Below, piece by piece: positions 34,667 to 44,511 of a stretch of 64,000 nt of DNA (position 1 is its first letter; every line of letters begins with the position of its first letter). The stretch comes from PNAI01 sp035501735 (GTDB taxonomy: Bacteria > Pseudomonadota > Alphaproteobacteria > Rhizobiales > Xanthobacteraceae). The DNA is taken from NCBI GenBank assembly GCA_035501735.1, contig DATJVR010000063.1:1-64000 (forward strand). The letters are read 5' to 3'. The notes below the pieces were generated by a model, which ran no database searches, was not told where the DNA came from, and saw only the letters and a program-made list of their open reading frames with translations. The position numbers and the translations under genes are program-made.

Positions 34667-36163
34667 ATGACCCATCTCCTCGCCATCGACCAGGGCACGA
34701 CATCGACGCGCGCGATCATTTTCGATGCGACGCTTGCGCCAAAGGCGATCGCGCAGAAGGAAATCCGGCAGATTTATCCCGCGCCCGGCTGGGTCGAGCA
34801 TGACCCGGAGGAAATCTGGAGCGCCGTGCTCTCGACTGCGCGCGGGGCCATGACGCAAGCCAAACTTGCGGCCAAGGACATCGCCGCGATCGGTATCACC
34901 AATCAACGCGAGACCACAATTGTCTGGGACCGCGCCACCGGCAAACCGATATACAACGCCATCGTCTGGCAGGACCGTCGAACCGCAGCCGTGTGCGAGG
35001 CCCTGCGGCGCGCCGGCCATGAGGACATGATATCCGCCAAGACCGGACTTCTGCTCGATCCCTATTTCTCCGCAACGAAAATCGCGTGGCTGCTCGGCAA
35101 TGTACCTGGCGCGCGCAGTGCGGCCGAGTCGGGCAATCTCGCCTTCGGCACAGTCGATAGTTTTCTCCTGTGGCGCCTCACCGGCGGCTCGGTGCACGCG
35201 ACCGATGCCACCAATGCCTCACGTACGTTGCTGCTCGACATTGCAAACGGCACCTGGGATCCGCAGCTTGCAGAATTGTTCGGCATCCCGGCGGGACTTT
35301 TGCCGGAGGTGCTGGACTGCGCCGCGGATTTCGGCCACACGCTGCCCGAAATATTCGGTGCGCCGATCGCGATCCGCGGCATTGCCGGCGATCAACAGGC
35401 CGCAACCATCGGCCAGGGTTGCTTTACGCCCGGCATGATGAAATCCACCTATGGCACCGGCTGCTTTGCGTTGCTCAATATCGGCGCCGTGCCTGTGCGC
35501 TCGCGCAACAAGCTTCTGACCACGATCGCTTATCAGCTCGACGGCCGTCGAACCTACGCGCTCGAAGGCGCGATTTTCATTGCTGGCGCCGCCGTGCAAT
35601 GGCTGCGCGACGGGTTGAAAATCATTACGAATGCGGCGGACGTGAACAGTCTTGCTCAGCGCGCCAATCCGGCCGAGCAAGTCTATCTGGTTCCGGCCTT
35701 CGTCGGCCTCGGCGCGCCTTATTGGGATGCGAACGCCCGCGGCGCGCTCTTCGGTCTCACACGCAACTCCGGGGCCGCCGAAATCGCGCGCGCTGCCATC
35801 GAATCCGTGGGTTATCAGACCCGCGATTTGCTTGAGGCCATGCACGCCGATTGGCCCGCCGCCGCGCGCGCCGGCACCGTCCTGCGCGTCGATGGCGGCA
35901 TGACCGCGAGTGATCTCACCATGCAGTTTCTCGCCGATATTCTCGCCGCGCCCGTCGATCGGCCCATGGTGATGGAGACGACCGCGGTCGGTGCGGCGTT
36001 CCTGGCAGGTCATGCGGCGGGCGTATGCCCCGACCCGGAAACCTTCGCCAAGAGTTGGCGCCTCGATCGCCGCTTCGAGCCTCAGCTCGATACGGCATCC
36101 CGAGAGCGTAAGTGGATGGGCTGGCGCGACGCGGTTCGGCGCACACGAACGTCTTCGTGCTGA
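34667..36163 (+). CDS. glpK: Glycerol kinase
   Basis: This 498-residue FGGY-family kinase begins with the phosphate-binding loop LAIDQGTTSTRAIIFD. It has the GlpK markers IGITNQRETTIVWDRATGKP, QQAATIGQGCF, MKSTYGTGCFALLN, and the second ATP-site stretch VDGGMTASDLTMQFLADIL. It phosphorylates glycerol to glycerol 3-phosphate, the substrate of the glpD product encoded just upstream. The length is normal for the family. Confidence 0.96.
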   Translation: MTHLLAIDQGTTSTRAIIFDATLAPKAIAQKEIRQIYPAPGWVEHDPEEIWSAVLSTARGAMTQAKLAAKDIAAIGITNQRETTIVWDRATGKPIYNAIVWQDRRTAAVCEALRRAGHEDMISAKTGLLLDPYFSATKIAWLLGNVPGARSAAESGNLAFGTVDSFLLWRLTGGSVHATDATNASRTLLLDIANGTWDPQLAELFGIPAGLLPEVLDCAADFGHTLPEIFGAPIAIRGIAGDQQAATIGQGCFTPGMMKSTYGTGCFALLNIGAVPVRSRNKLLTTIAYQLDGRRTYALEGAIFIAGAAVQWLRDGLKIITNAADVNSLAQRANPAEQVYLVPAFVGLGAPYWDANARGALFGLTRNSGAAEIARAAIESVGYQTRDLLEAMHADWPAAARAGTVLRVDGGMTASDLTMQFLADILAAPVDRPMVMETTAVGAAFLAGHAAGVCPDPETFAKSWRLDRRFEPQLDTASRERKWMGWRDAVRRTRTSSC

Positions 36164-36299
36164 TAGGGTTAATGCGGCATCAACAACATGTCTAAATGTT
36201 TGGCGGCTGAATTGGCGTCGCCGCAATATGGAAATGGTTTAATGCGTCGATAAATTTTTCGATTGGTTTTACGGCGCCTCGGACGCATGGAATCATAAC

Positions 36300-36941
36300 A
36301 TGTCTTCGACCTCGCAACTGTTTACGCAGACGCCGGCGCAATCGCTGGTCCCGAAACATTTGGAGGAACTTATCCGCTCGATCAAGATTCTGATCGTCGA
36401 TGACGACTACCATATGCGCAAGGTTGTGCGCACCATGCTCTCCGCCATTGGCGTGCGGGAAATCTACGATGCAAGCGATGGCATGACCGGTTTGCAGGCG
36501 ATCCGGGCGCTTACGCCGGACGTCGTGATTCTCGATTGGGAAATGCCGAACGTTGGCGGAGCAGAGTTCGTGCGCTCTGTGCGTTCGCCAGGTTCCTTCC
36601 CCCTCCCAAGCATTCCCATCATCGTCCTCACCGGCCACGGCGAGCGATCATGCGTGGTCGAGGCCATGCACGTCGGCGCCAACGAATATTTGCTCAAGCC
36701 GGTGTCGACCAAAGCGTTGTTTGATCGTCTGATCTCGATTTTCGCGAAGCCGCGCCCGATGGTGAAAATAGGCGATTATTACGGCCCCAGGCCGCGCAAC
36801 CTCAGCGCCTACGACCTCCAGCAATTTGGAACCGTGGTGCCCCCCAACGAGGCCGCGCGTGCGGAGCGGAAAAACCAAATCAACCGCGGGAACGCCGATA
36901 GTACCGCTACCGACAGCGGAGACGACGTCGTACTGATCTGA
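36300..36941 (+). CDS. Single-domain response regulator
   Basis: The 213-residue product has one receiver domain (about 28-150): the acidic pair in ILIVDDDYHMRK, the phosphorylatable Asp in DVVILDWEMPN, Thr in IIVLTGHG, and Lys in YLLKPVS. The rest (about 160-213) is a polar, probably unstructured tail with no DNA-binding motif. It should work by protein contact, like CheY- or DivK-type regulators. No kinase is adjacent; the nearest is at 49627-52578. Confidence 0.9.
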   Translation: MSSTSQLFTQTPAQSLVPKHLEELIRSIKILIVDDDYHMRKVVRTMLSAIGVREIYDASDGMTGLQAIRALTPDVVILDWEMPNVGGAEFVRSVRSPGSFPLPSIPIIVLTGHGERSCVVEAMHVGANEYLLKPVSTKALFDRLISIFAKPRPMVKIGDYYGPRPRNLSAYDLQQFGTVVPPNEAARAERKNQINRGNADSTATDSGDDVVLI

Positions 36942-37031
36942 CGTTCCCGTCCTCCTCACCTCGATGACCGCCTGCTGCAATTCCGCGACTCCCGTGTTGA
37001 GCCGCCAGCCCGCTGCGTTTAGCGTGTGGCC

Positions 37032-38186
37032 ATGGGGATGCAGGCGAATCGAATGGTCGGCAGCGCACGGCGCGGTTTTGCACCGTGGACCGATCCGGCA
37101 AAAAGCCCGCTTGTGCGCTTCGAAGCGGTGAGCAAGCAATTTGCCGACTTCACGGCTGTGGACCAGTTGTCGCTCGACATTTACGAGCGCGAGTTTTTTG
37201 CACTGCTCGGCCCGTCGGGTTGTGGCAAGACGACGCTGTTGCGCATGCTGGCCGGGTTCGAGCAACCGAGCGCGGGTCGCATCTTGCTTGACGGCGAGGA
37301 CATCGCGGACGTGCCGCCGCATCGCCGCGCCGTCAATATGATGTTTCAGAACTATGCGTTGTTCCCGCATCTGACCGTCGCCGGCAACGTCGCGTTTGGT
37401 CTGAAGCAAGAAGGACTGCCGAAATCCGAAATCGAAGGACGCGTGCGTGACATCCTCGCGCTGGTCAAGCTCGAAACGTTTGCCGCCCGCAAACCGCACC
37501 AGCTTTCCGGTGGCCAGCGCCAGCGCGTTGCGCTCGCGCGTGCGCTGGTCAAGCGGCCGCGCGTGTTCCTGCTCGACGAGCCGCTCGCGGCGCTCGACCG
37601 CAAGTTGCGCGACGAAACGCGGTTCGAATTGGTGGACTTGCAGCAGAAGCTCGGTCTGACCTTCATCATTGTCACCCATGATCGCGAAGAGGCAATGACT
37701 GTCGCCCATCGCATCGGTGTCATGGACAAGGGCCGGCTTGCGCAGGTCGCGACCCCTTCGGAAATCTACGAGCAGCCGAATTCGCGTTGGGTCGCCGACT
37801 TCATCGGCGACGTCAATCTGCTCGAAGGCCGCGTGGTCGCGGCGGGGCCGGACGCGGTGATCGATAGTGTCGTCGGTGGCCGCCTGCGCGTCGCACAAGG
37901 GGTGGATGCAAAACCCGGCGCGACCGTTTGGGTTGCCGTCCGTCCCGAGAAGCTGCACATCGCGCCGAACCGGCCCGCGAACGACGAAGAAAATTGCTTT
38001 GTCGGAACCGTTCTCGACATCGGCTATCTCGGCGATCTCTCGGTCTACAAGGTCAAGCTCGACAACGGCTTTGTCATGCATGCTGCCGCCGTGAACGAGA
38101 GCAGATTGCAGGCGCGGCCGATCAGCTGGGATGAGCGCGTGTGGTTGACGTTTTCGCCTGATGCCGGCGTGGTGCTGACCCAATGA
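37032..38186 (+). CDS. ABC transporter ATPase, polyamine/Fe-type (PotA-like)
   Basis: The 384-residue protein (ATG 37032; GTG 37026 is possible) has Walker A LGPSGCGKTTLL, the signature LSGGQRQRVALARAL, Walker B VFLLDEPLAALD, the switch His in IIVTHDREEA, and a C-terminal TOBE-like domain (WVAVRPEKLHI). It powers import through the two permeases encoded next; its stop overlaps the start of the first (ATGA). The preceding gene gap (36942-37031) shows nothing notable. Confidence 0.93.
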   Translation: MGMQANRMVGSARRGFAPWTDPAKSPLVRFEAVSKQFADFTAVDQLSLDIYEREFFALLGPSGCGKTTLLRMLAGFEQPSAGRILLDGEDIADVPPHRRAVNMMFQNYALFPHLTVAGNVAFGLKQEGLPKSEIEGRVRDILALVKLETFAARKPHQLSGGQRQRVALARALVKRPRVFLLDEPLAALDRKLRDETRFELVDLQQKLGLTFIIVTHDREEAMTVAHRIGVMDKGRLAQVATPSEIYEQPNSRWVADFIGDVNLLEGRVVAAGPDAVIDSVVGGRLRVAQGVDAKPGATVWVAVRPEKLHIAPNRPANDEENCFVGTVLDIGYLGDLSVYKVKLDNGFVMHAAAVNESRLQARPISWDERVWLTFSPDAGVVLTQ

Positions 38187-39103
38187 GTATGCGCAGCAAG
38201 CAACGCCGTTCATTCGGCGTATGGCTCGTGATCGCCATTCCCGCGCTTTGGCTCGTGGTGCTGTTTTTCATTCCTTTCCTGATCGTGCTGAAGATCAGCC
38301 TGTCCGAAACCGTGATCGCCCAGCCGCCTTATCGGCCGGTATTCGATCCCGATGCCGGTTGGCAGGGGATAAAAGATTTTCTCGCCGCGCTCTCGCTTCA
38401 AAATTATGCGTCGCTGCTGTCTGACACGATTTATCTGCTTTCGTACCTGCGCAGTTTGACAATTGCGGTCATTTCGACCCTGCTCTTGCTCCTCACCGGA
38501 TATCCGGTTGCCTACAGCATCGCGCGCGCACCGCGCCGCGCGCAGTCGATCCTTGTCATGCTGGTGATTCTACCGTTTTTGACGGCCTATCTGATCCGCA
38601 TCTATGCCTGGATCAACATCCTGCAGCCGGATGGTTTATTGAATGACACGCTGCTCGCGCTCGGGCTGATCCGCGCGCCGGTCGCGTGGCTCGCCTCTGA
38701 TACCGCGATCTACATCGGCATCGTCTATTCCTATTTGCCGTTCATGGTGCTGCCGCTCTATGCCGCTCTGGAAAAAATGGATGAGACGTTGCTCGAAGCC
38801 GCGGCCGACCTCGGCTGCCCGCGTTGGAAGGCATTCTGGCTCGTCACCCTGCCGCTATCGCTGCCCGGTGTGGTCGCCGGCGTCGTGCTGTGCTTCATTC
38901 CGATCGTGGGCGAATTCGTCATTCCCGATCTGCTCGGCGGCTCGGAATCGATCATGATCGGCCAGACCTTGTGGAACGAATTTTTCGCCAACCGCGACTG
39001 GCCGGTCGCATCCGCCGTTGCTGTGGTGCTGCTTTGCCTGCTGCTCGCGCCGATCGTGTACCACCAGCATCTGCAGATGCGCGAGCTCGAGAAAGGCCGC
39101 TGA
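38183..39103 (+). CDS. ABC transporter permease, PotB/PotH-like
   Basis: The 306-residue inner-membrane protein has about six helices. The EAA-type coupling loop LEAAADLGCPRWKAFWLVTLPLS contacts the ATPase. The sequence (QNYASLLSDTIYLLSYLRSL, LRIYAWINIL-like RIYAWINILQPDGLLND) matches PotB/PotH. It overlaps the ATPase gene by 4 nt and precedes the partner permease by 2 nt. Confidence 0.93.
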   Translation: MSMRSKQRRSFGVWLVIAIPALWLVVLFFIPFLIVLKISLSETVIAQPPYRPVFDPDAGWQGIKDFLAALSLQNYASLLSDTIYLLSYLRSLTIAVISTLLLLLTGYPVAYSIARAPRRAQSILVMLVILPFLTAYLIRIYAWINILQPDGLLNDTLLALGLIRAPVAWLASDTAIYIGIVYSYLPFMVLPLYAALEKMDETLLEAAADLGCPRWKAFWLVTLPLSLPGVVAGVVLCFIPIVGEFVIPDLLGGSESIMIGQTLWNEFFANRDWPVASAVAVVLLCLLLAPIVYHQHLQMRELEKGR

Positions 39104-39105
39104 TC

Positions 39106-39921
39106 GTGCGCCGTGGCCTGTCATTCTTCAATGTGACCGCGATAACAGTCGGTCTTGCGTTCCTCTATGCGCCGATGGTGATTCTCGTCATCTACTCCTT
39201 CAACGCCTCGAAGCTTGTCACCGTCTGGGGCGGCTGGTCGACCAAATGGTATTTCGAACTGCTCAACGACGACGCCATGCTGGATGCCGCCTGGGCCACG
39301 CTTCGCATCGGCCTTCTGTCCGCGACCGCAGCCACGATCCTCGGATCGCTCGCAGCAGTCACTCTGGTGCGCCTCGGCAGGTTCCGCGGCCGCACGCTGT
39401 TTTCCGCCTTTGTCTATGCGCCGCTGGTGATGCCCGAGGTCATTACGGGGCTGTCGTTGCTGCTGCTGTTCGTCGCAATTGGCGTCGACCGCGGCTTTTG
39501 GACCATCGTGATGGCGCACACCACCGTGACCATGTGTTTCGTGACTGTCGTGGTGCAGGCTCGCCTGCTCGATTTCGATATCAGCCTCGAGGAAGCCGCG
39601 ATGGATCTCGGCTGTCCACCCCTGCGCGCCTTTCTCACCATTACGCTGCCGCTCATTTTTCCGGCCATTGCCGCCGGTTGGATGCTGGCATTCACGCTCT
39701 CGCTCGACGATCTCGTGATCGCGAGCTTCACCACCGGCCCGGGGGCTACCACATTGCCGCTGCGCATCTATTCCGAAGTGCGCCTCGGCGTGAAGCCGGA
39801 GATCAACGCGGTCTGCACCATCATGATTGCGGTCGTCGCCATTGGCGTGATCGCCGCGTCATTGATGTCCAAGCATAACGAAATCGTTCGCGTACGCACG
39901 CAGCGCGCCGCCGCCACGTAA
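39106..39921 (+). CDS. ABC transporter permease, PotC/PotI-like
   Basis: A GTG at 39106, 2 nt after the previous stop, begins RRGLSFFNVTAITVGLAFLY; upstream frame is shadow of the previous gene. The 271-residue product has about six helices, the PotC-type first loop VIYSFNASKLVTVWGGWSTKW, and the coupling loop EEAAMDLGCPPLRAFLTITLPL. No substrate-binding protein gene follows, so the receptor for this importer must lie elsewhere. Confidence 0.92.
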   Translation: MRRGLSFFNVTAITVGLAFLYAPMVILVIYSFNASKLVTVWGGWSTKWYFELLNDDAMLDAAWATLRIGLLSATAATILGSLAAVTLVRLGRFRGRTLFSAFVYAPLVMPEVITGLSLLLLFVAIGVDRGFWTIVMAHTTVTMCFVTVVVQARLLDFDISLEEAAMDLGCPPLRAFLTITLPLIFPAIAAGWMLAFTLSLDDLVIASFTTGPGATTLPLRIYSEVRLGVKPEINAVCTIMIAVVAIGVIAASLMSKHNEIVRVRTQRAAAT

Positions 39922-39927
39922 TCAGAT

Positions 39928-41970
39928 TCATTGCGGATTTTGCGGGGGCGCAGGCGTAACCGGGGCGGTGGGCGCGGGGGCCGCGGTAGGCGGGGGCGCG
40001 GGCACGTCCGCACCCATCAGCCGATCGATCGCCTTGCGTACGGCGTCGTCCGCATTCTTCTTGTCCGGCTCGGCCGAATTTTTCTTCTGCGGATCGGGCG
40101 CGATTTGTTTCTCGATTTCGGGCGCGTTTCGCCTGCCCGGATCGAGCAGCGGCGCCGCCGCCGGCGCCCGCTCGATCAGACTTTGAGAACTAAAGATCGG
40201 AAAAGGGTCCTCCCAAGAGCCGGTCACGATGAAGGGAATCTCGAATGCCGGTGGTGCGTCGTTCGCGCGATTGATGAACAGGCTGGCATTCCCGCGCAGA
40301 TCGAGGTCGCGCGTGGGGATCATGGTGGAGCCTTCCAGCGTGATACGAACCTTCGAGCTTTCGAGCCGCGCCTCCTCGATATTGGCCTTGCCCTGCGTGA
40401 TCTTGAGGTTGACGATCAGCTTTTCGAACGGCGTACGCCCGTTGCGATAATCGCCCGGACCCGAAAGCGGGCGCCGCAGCAGCCGTTGCATCAGGGCCTC
40501 GGCGTTGAGCCGCAACAGGGCGCCATCACGCGCATTCAGGTTGACCGAACCGTTCAAATTCTGGGTCATGGCCAGGATGCTGCCGCCCGAAGTCTCGAGC
40601 GCAACCGCGAAATTCCCTCTGCCTTCGAGCCCGCGAATGTTGAATATCTCGCCGAGGCTGCTCTCAAGGTCGACATCGTTGAACTGCATCTGTGATTTCA
40701 CATCGGCGCCGAGGTCGGTTGCGGCCAGCGTGAACGAGCCCCTGATGACCCCGCCAAAAGCATTCGATTCGCCGATCGTCACCGTCAGCCGCCCGCCCCG
40801 CAGGTTCGCCGCCACTGCGGTCTTCCCAACTTTTGCGCGCCCAATGGTGATTTTCGCGGCCGACAGCCGTAGATCGAGATCAAGCCCGTTCAGACCGTCG
40901 AGCACGATCGGCAGTTCGTTCCAATTGCGCTCGTTGGCGGTGACGAGCCGCACCGTGGAGACATAGGGCGTCAGGTCGAGGTCGTCGGCCGCAAGCGTGC
41001 CCTGCAAGGTTTGCCGTCCGTCCGTCGCGAAAGTCAGCACGCCCTCGGCCGCATTGCCGTCGAGCTCGACATTGACGCTCGACAGCGCGATCGTGCCGCC
41101 CGCCACGCTGGTCCGTGCTTTGAGGGCGAATCGACCAAATCCGCCGCCCGGCAGCGGCTTTTGACCCATCCAGCGCAGCGTATTGCGCAGCGATGTGGAA
41201 TCGGCGGCAAGCGTGCCTTCGATTTTCAGCGTCGGCAACCCGCTCATCTGGCCTTCGAACGCCAATTTCAACGGTGCGCCGGTGAGGCGAATTCTCAAGC
41301 CCGAGCGCTCGCCGGCCAGCGCGGAGGGAAAGTCGTTCAACGATACGCTGGCGTCGATCGGCTCGCCGTGCCACACGAGCCGGCCGGTGGCGGCGAAGCT
41401 CTTGGAGATCGAGGGCCAGGCCAGCGCGAGGTCCACGCCGGTCACCATTTCGGTCATGCCGCGCGCGGTGTCGCTCAACACGATGGTGCCCCCGCGCACT
41501 AGAATTTCCGAAAACGACGATTCCTGATTCGCGCGATTTTCCTTCGGCCCCAGCGCGCGCGCCAGCGATGCGATCAGTCCCGACCAGTTCGAGCGGCCGT
41601 CGGCATTGATCGTCAGATTGATCCGCGGCTGGTCGAGCGCCACGTCGGCGATTTCGATGCGGCCGATGAACAACGGCAAGAGCCGCAGCCGCGCCGTCAA
41701 CCGTCCGGTTGCCAACGCCGGCACGCTTGCGCCGTCCTCCCCAAGCACCACATCGTTGAAAGTGACCGAGCCGGTTGGGAACAGCGAGACTTTCGCTTCG
41801 CCGCGCAACATCAGATCGAGTCCGGTGACCTTGCGGATCTCGCTCTTGGCGTCTTCGCGCACCTTGTCGCTTGAGATCAGGAGCGACATCAGCGCCATCG
41901 AGCCGACGCCAATCAAGATGACGGCGGCAACGGCGTATCCCAGTCGCTTCAGCCCAGTCGCAACGGTCAC
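39928..41970 (-). CDS. AsmA family protein
   Basis: I start at GTG 41970 (GGA about 7 nt upstream), giving 680 residues; the open frame to 42096 has no better start. A single N-terminal helix (about 10-30, LGYAVAAVILIGVGSMALM) anchors a long periplasmic beta-rich region with AsmA features (GLDLMLRGEAKVSLFPTGSV and a C-terminal GSVNLNARDGALLRLN block). The last 60 residues are proline/alanine-rich and low complexity. AsmA-like proteins act in envelope lipid transport. It is convergent with the permease gene (6 nt). Confidence 0.88.
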   Translation of the reverse strand: MTVATGLKRLGYAVAAVILIGVGSMALMSLLISSDKVREDAKSEIRKVTGLDLMLRGEAKVSLFPTGSVTFNDVVLGEDGASVPALATGRLTARLRLLPLFIGRIEIADVALDQPRINLTINADGRSNWSGLIASLARALGPKENRANQESSFSEILVRGGTIVLSDTARGMTEMVTGVDLALAWPSISKSFAATGRLVWHGEPIDASVSLNDFPSALAGERSGLRIRLTGAPLKLAFEGQMSGLPTLKIEGTLAADSTSLRNTLRWMGQKPLPGGGFGRFALKARTSVAGGTIALSSVNVELDGNAAEGVLTFATDGRQTLQGTLAADDLDLTPYVSTVRLVTANERNWNELPIVLDGLNGLDLDLRLSAAKITIGRAKVGKTAVAANLRGGRLTVTIGESNAFGGVIRGSFTLAATDLGADVKSQMQFNDVDLESSLGEIFNIRGLEGRGNFAVALETSGGSILAMTQNLNGSVNLNARDGALLRLNAEALMQRLLRRPLSGPGDYRNGRTPFEKLIVNLKITQGKANIEEARLESSKVRITLEGSTMIPTRDLDLRGNASLFINRANDAPPAFEIPFIVTGSWEDPFPIFSSQSLIERAPAAAPLLDPGRRNAPEIEKQIAPDPQKKNSAEPDKKNADDAVRKAIDRLMGADVPAPPPTAAPAPTAPVTPAPPQNPQ

Positions 41971-42159
41971 GGATAATTCCAAAATATAGGGGTTACCAAA
42001 CGGCCACCGACTATAACTCGTAAGATCAATGCTGCAACCATGGGATCGTTCTGTGACGCTTTCAAGGCCGCGACAAAGGGCTCCGCCCATGCCCATGACA
42101 GGCGAGCAACGACCGGCACCCTTGTCCGCGAAAGAGCGCCAATTCCGACCGCGCGCGGC

Positions 42160-42810
42160 TCAGTGCAGGCCCGGCGCGGGCTGAAAATCGGCTTCGGTCT
42201 TGGCCTTGATCTCCGCGAGCGAGACCCCGGGGGCAAGCTCGATGAGCGTCATTCCGCCTCGTCCCTTCTTGTCGATGGTGAAGACGCCGAGGTCAGTGAT
42301 CACCATATCGACAACGCCGGCGCCGGTGAGCGGCAGCGAGCAGCGCTTGAGCAGCTTCTTTTCGTCCTTCGCGGTGTGTTCCATGACCACGACCACCTTC
42401 TTGACGCCGGCGACGAGATCCATGGCGCCGCCCATGCCCTTGACCATCTTGCCGGGGATCATCCAATTGGCGAGGTCGCCGTTCTCCGCCACCTGCATCG
42501 CGCCCAGGATCGACAGATCGATATGGCCGCCGCGGATCATCGCAAACGAGTCGGCGGATGAGAAATAGCTGGTCGTTGGCAATTCGGTGACGGTCTGCTT
42601 GCCGGCGTTGATCAGATCGGGATCCTCTTCGCCTTCGTAAGGGAATGGTCCGAAACCGAGCATGCCGTTCTCGCTTTGCAGCTGTACGGTCATGCCCTTC
42701 GGAATGTAGTTCGACACCAGCGTCGGAATGCCGATGCCGAGATTGACGTAAAATCCATCGCGCAGCTCCTTCGCCGCGCGTTCGGCCATCTGATCGCGGG
42801 TCCAAGGCAT
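42160..42810 (-). CDS. scoB: 3-oxoacid CoA-transferase subunit B
   Basis: The 216-residue subunit carries the catalytic Glu in LQSENGMLGFGPFP, preceded by GIGIPTLVSNYIP. With subunit A it moves CoA from succinyl-CoA to acetoacetate or another 3-oxoacid. TAATG at 42812-42808 couples it to subunit A. Succinyl-CoA:acetoacetate is the likeliest reaction, but a beta-ketoadipate transferase (PcaIJ) is a close relative and is not excluded. Confidence 0.92.
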   Translation of the reverse strand: MPWTRDQMAERAAKELRDGFYVNLGIGIPTLVSNYIPKGMTVQLQSENGMLGFGPFPYEGEEDPDLINAGKQTVTELPTTSYFSSADSFAMIRGGHIDLSILGAMQVAENGDLANWMIPGKMVKGMGGAMDLVAGVKKVVVVMEHTAKDEKKLLKRCSLPLTGAGVVDMVITDLGVFTIDKKGRGGMTLIELAPGVSLAEIKAKTEADFQPAPGLH

Positions 42811-43541
42811 TACACTTCCTCTCCGGTTCCGGCAGGAGCCGCCTCGCGCTTGCGCACGGTGCGCTGCTCGATGTGCTTCTTGGCGTTGGGAACGTGGATG
42901 ATGCGTTTGACATAAACGCCGGGCGTTATGATGTGGTCAGGATTGATGTCGCTCGGCTGCACCAGGTGCTCGACCTCGGCGACGGTCACTTTGCCAGCGG
43001 TCGCCATCATCGGATTGAAGTTGCGCGCGGTCTTCCGGTACACGAGGTTACCTTCGGTATCGCCCATCCAGGCGTGAACGATCGACAGATCGGCAACCAA
43101 CCCGCGCTCCATCACATAGCGGCCGCCGTCGAATTCGCGCTCCTCCTTGCCCTTGGCGATCATCGTGCCGGCACCGGTCTTGGTGAAAAAAGCCGGGATG
43201 CCGGCGCCGCCGGCGCGAATGCGCTCCGCCAGCGTGCCCTGCGGGTTGAACTCGATCTCGAGTTCGCCGGCAAGATATTGCTGGGCAAAGGTCTTGTTCT
43301 CACCCACGTAGGACGAGATCATTTTCTTGATCTGCTTGGAGTCGAGCAGAATCCCCAGGCCGATGCCGTCGACGCCTGCATTGTTGGAAACGACGGTGAG
43401 GTTTTTGACGCCGGATTCGCGGATCGCCACGATCAAGGTTTCCGGTATGCCGCACAGGCCGAACCCGCCCGCCATGATCATCATGCCGTCTTTGAGCAGA
43501 CCGGCGAGCGCCGCCTTAGCATCGGGATAGACTTTCTTCAT
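42810..43541 (-). CDS. scoA: 3-oxoacid CoA-transferase subunit A
   Basis: The 243-residue subunit has the family start MKKVYPDAKAALAGLLKDG, the glycine loop MIMAGGFGLCGIPETLI, SNNAGVDGIGLGILL, and GGAGIPAFFTKTGAGT. It is the first gene of the pair and is translationally coupled to subunit B. A role in ketone-body or poly-3-hydroxybutyrate-derived acetoacetate use is likely. No thiolase or dehydrogenase lies next to it. Confidence 0.93.
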   Translation of the reverse strand: MKKVYPDAKAALAGLLKDGMMIMAGGFGLCGIPETLIVAIRESGVKNLTVVSNNAGVDGIGLGILLDSKQIKKMISSYVGENKTFAQQYLAGELEIEFNPQGTLAERIRAGGAGIPAFFTKTGAGTMIAKGKEEREFDGGRYVMERGLVADLSIVHAWMGDTEGNLVYRKTARNFNPMMATAGKVTVAEVEHLVQPSDINPDHIITPGVYVKRIIHVPNAKKHIEQRTVRKREAAPAGTGEEV

Positions 43542-43661
43542 GGCCTCGGCCCTCGACCGCTGGAAGTACTCCGCCCGTTGTCTCTAGCGATCTGCCAAAA
43601 AACGATCAAGCGCCCCGGCCTCGCCTGAAGCGCTTGCGGTGGACGTTGGAAATTCCCGGAC

Positions 43662-44414
43662 TTACCCGCCGGGCAGGCGGACCCTGGCACCCGCCGGCTG
43701 GGGCGCGAGCGCGATCTCGGCGATCAGCTTCTTGATGATCGCCTGGCCGAACGAGTTGAAATCCTGCGCCACGATGACGAAAGCTCCCGGCCCGCCGACC
43801 ACGTTCTCGCGATAATAGTTCTCAAGCCCGCCCGGCGGATTTGTGTGCTCGGGATTCCAAGCCATCGGCCGGTCGCTCAAGATGACGAGGCCGTTGATCG
43901 TGACGCCCTTGGCGACCGCGGCGTCTCGCGCCCCCGTCACATCGCGGCCGGAATTGTTGGTGCCGTCGCCGGACACGTCGATCGTATGACGCTCCGATTG
44001 ATAAGGCGCTTGATCGAACAAGGTCATGGAAAAATCGATCGCGCCGCTGATCGAGGTTCGCTCCGCGAACGAACGCGGCAACTCGAGCAGATTGTCGCCG
44101 AATTTGTGCGCCGAGTCCGTTCCATTGATGATCATCCAATCGATCAGCAGCTTTTGAGCGCCGACCCCCGACCATTCGACGAAGCAAACGGCAATGCGCT
44201 GATACCGGCCGGAGGCGATGGCGTCGAGCACGCGCTTGTCTGAGAAGGCTGCGACATAACCATCGCGCTGCAGCTTGAATTTCGCTTGATCGACGCTGCG
44301 CGAAACGTCAGAGGCGAGCACGAGCAGAAGGTCCACCTGTTCGGCTGCGCGCGCGAGCGGACCTGCCAGCAGCAACGCTGTCAGTGCCAGGAACAAACGG
44401 ACCGTTCGGAGCAT
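43662..44414 (-). CDS. DUF1194 (von Willebrand A-like) secreted protein
   Basis: The 250-residue product has a signal peptide (LFLALTALLLAGPLARAAE) and a VWA-like fold beginning VDLLLVLASDVSRSVD, where DVSRS corresponds to the DxSxS metal-site motif. Later come SGAIDFSMTLF and IDVSGDGTNNSGRD, as in DUF1194. GAGGA lies before the ATG. The function is unknown; it is probably a periplasmic metal-dependent adhesion-type domain. Flanking gaps show nothing else. Confidence 0.88.
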   Translation of the reverse strand: MLRTVRLFLALTALLLAGPLARAAEQVDLLLVLASDVSRSVDQAKFKLQRDGYVAAFSDKRVLDAIASGRYQRIAVCFVEWSGVGAQKLLIDWMIINGTDSAHKFGDNLLELPRSFAERTSISGAIDFSMTLFDQAPYQSERHTIDVSGDGTNNSGRDVTGARDAAVAKGVTINGLVILSDRPMAWNPEHTNPPGGLENYYRENVVGGPGAFVIVAQDFNSFGQAIIKKLIAEIALAPQPAGARVRLPGG

Positions 44415-44511
44415 GTGCGTTCCTCAACAAACCTGAGGCGGATACTAGCCGATTCCGCTATTCAGTGTAATCGGGTCAAGCCAACACGAATTTGTGTCTC
44501 ATTTATGCCGG

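Noticed and set aside
36648..38213. Minus-strand 521-codon open frame
   Set aside because: It is antisense to the PotA-like ATPase with perfect Walker and signature motifs.
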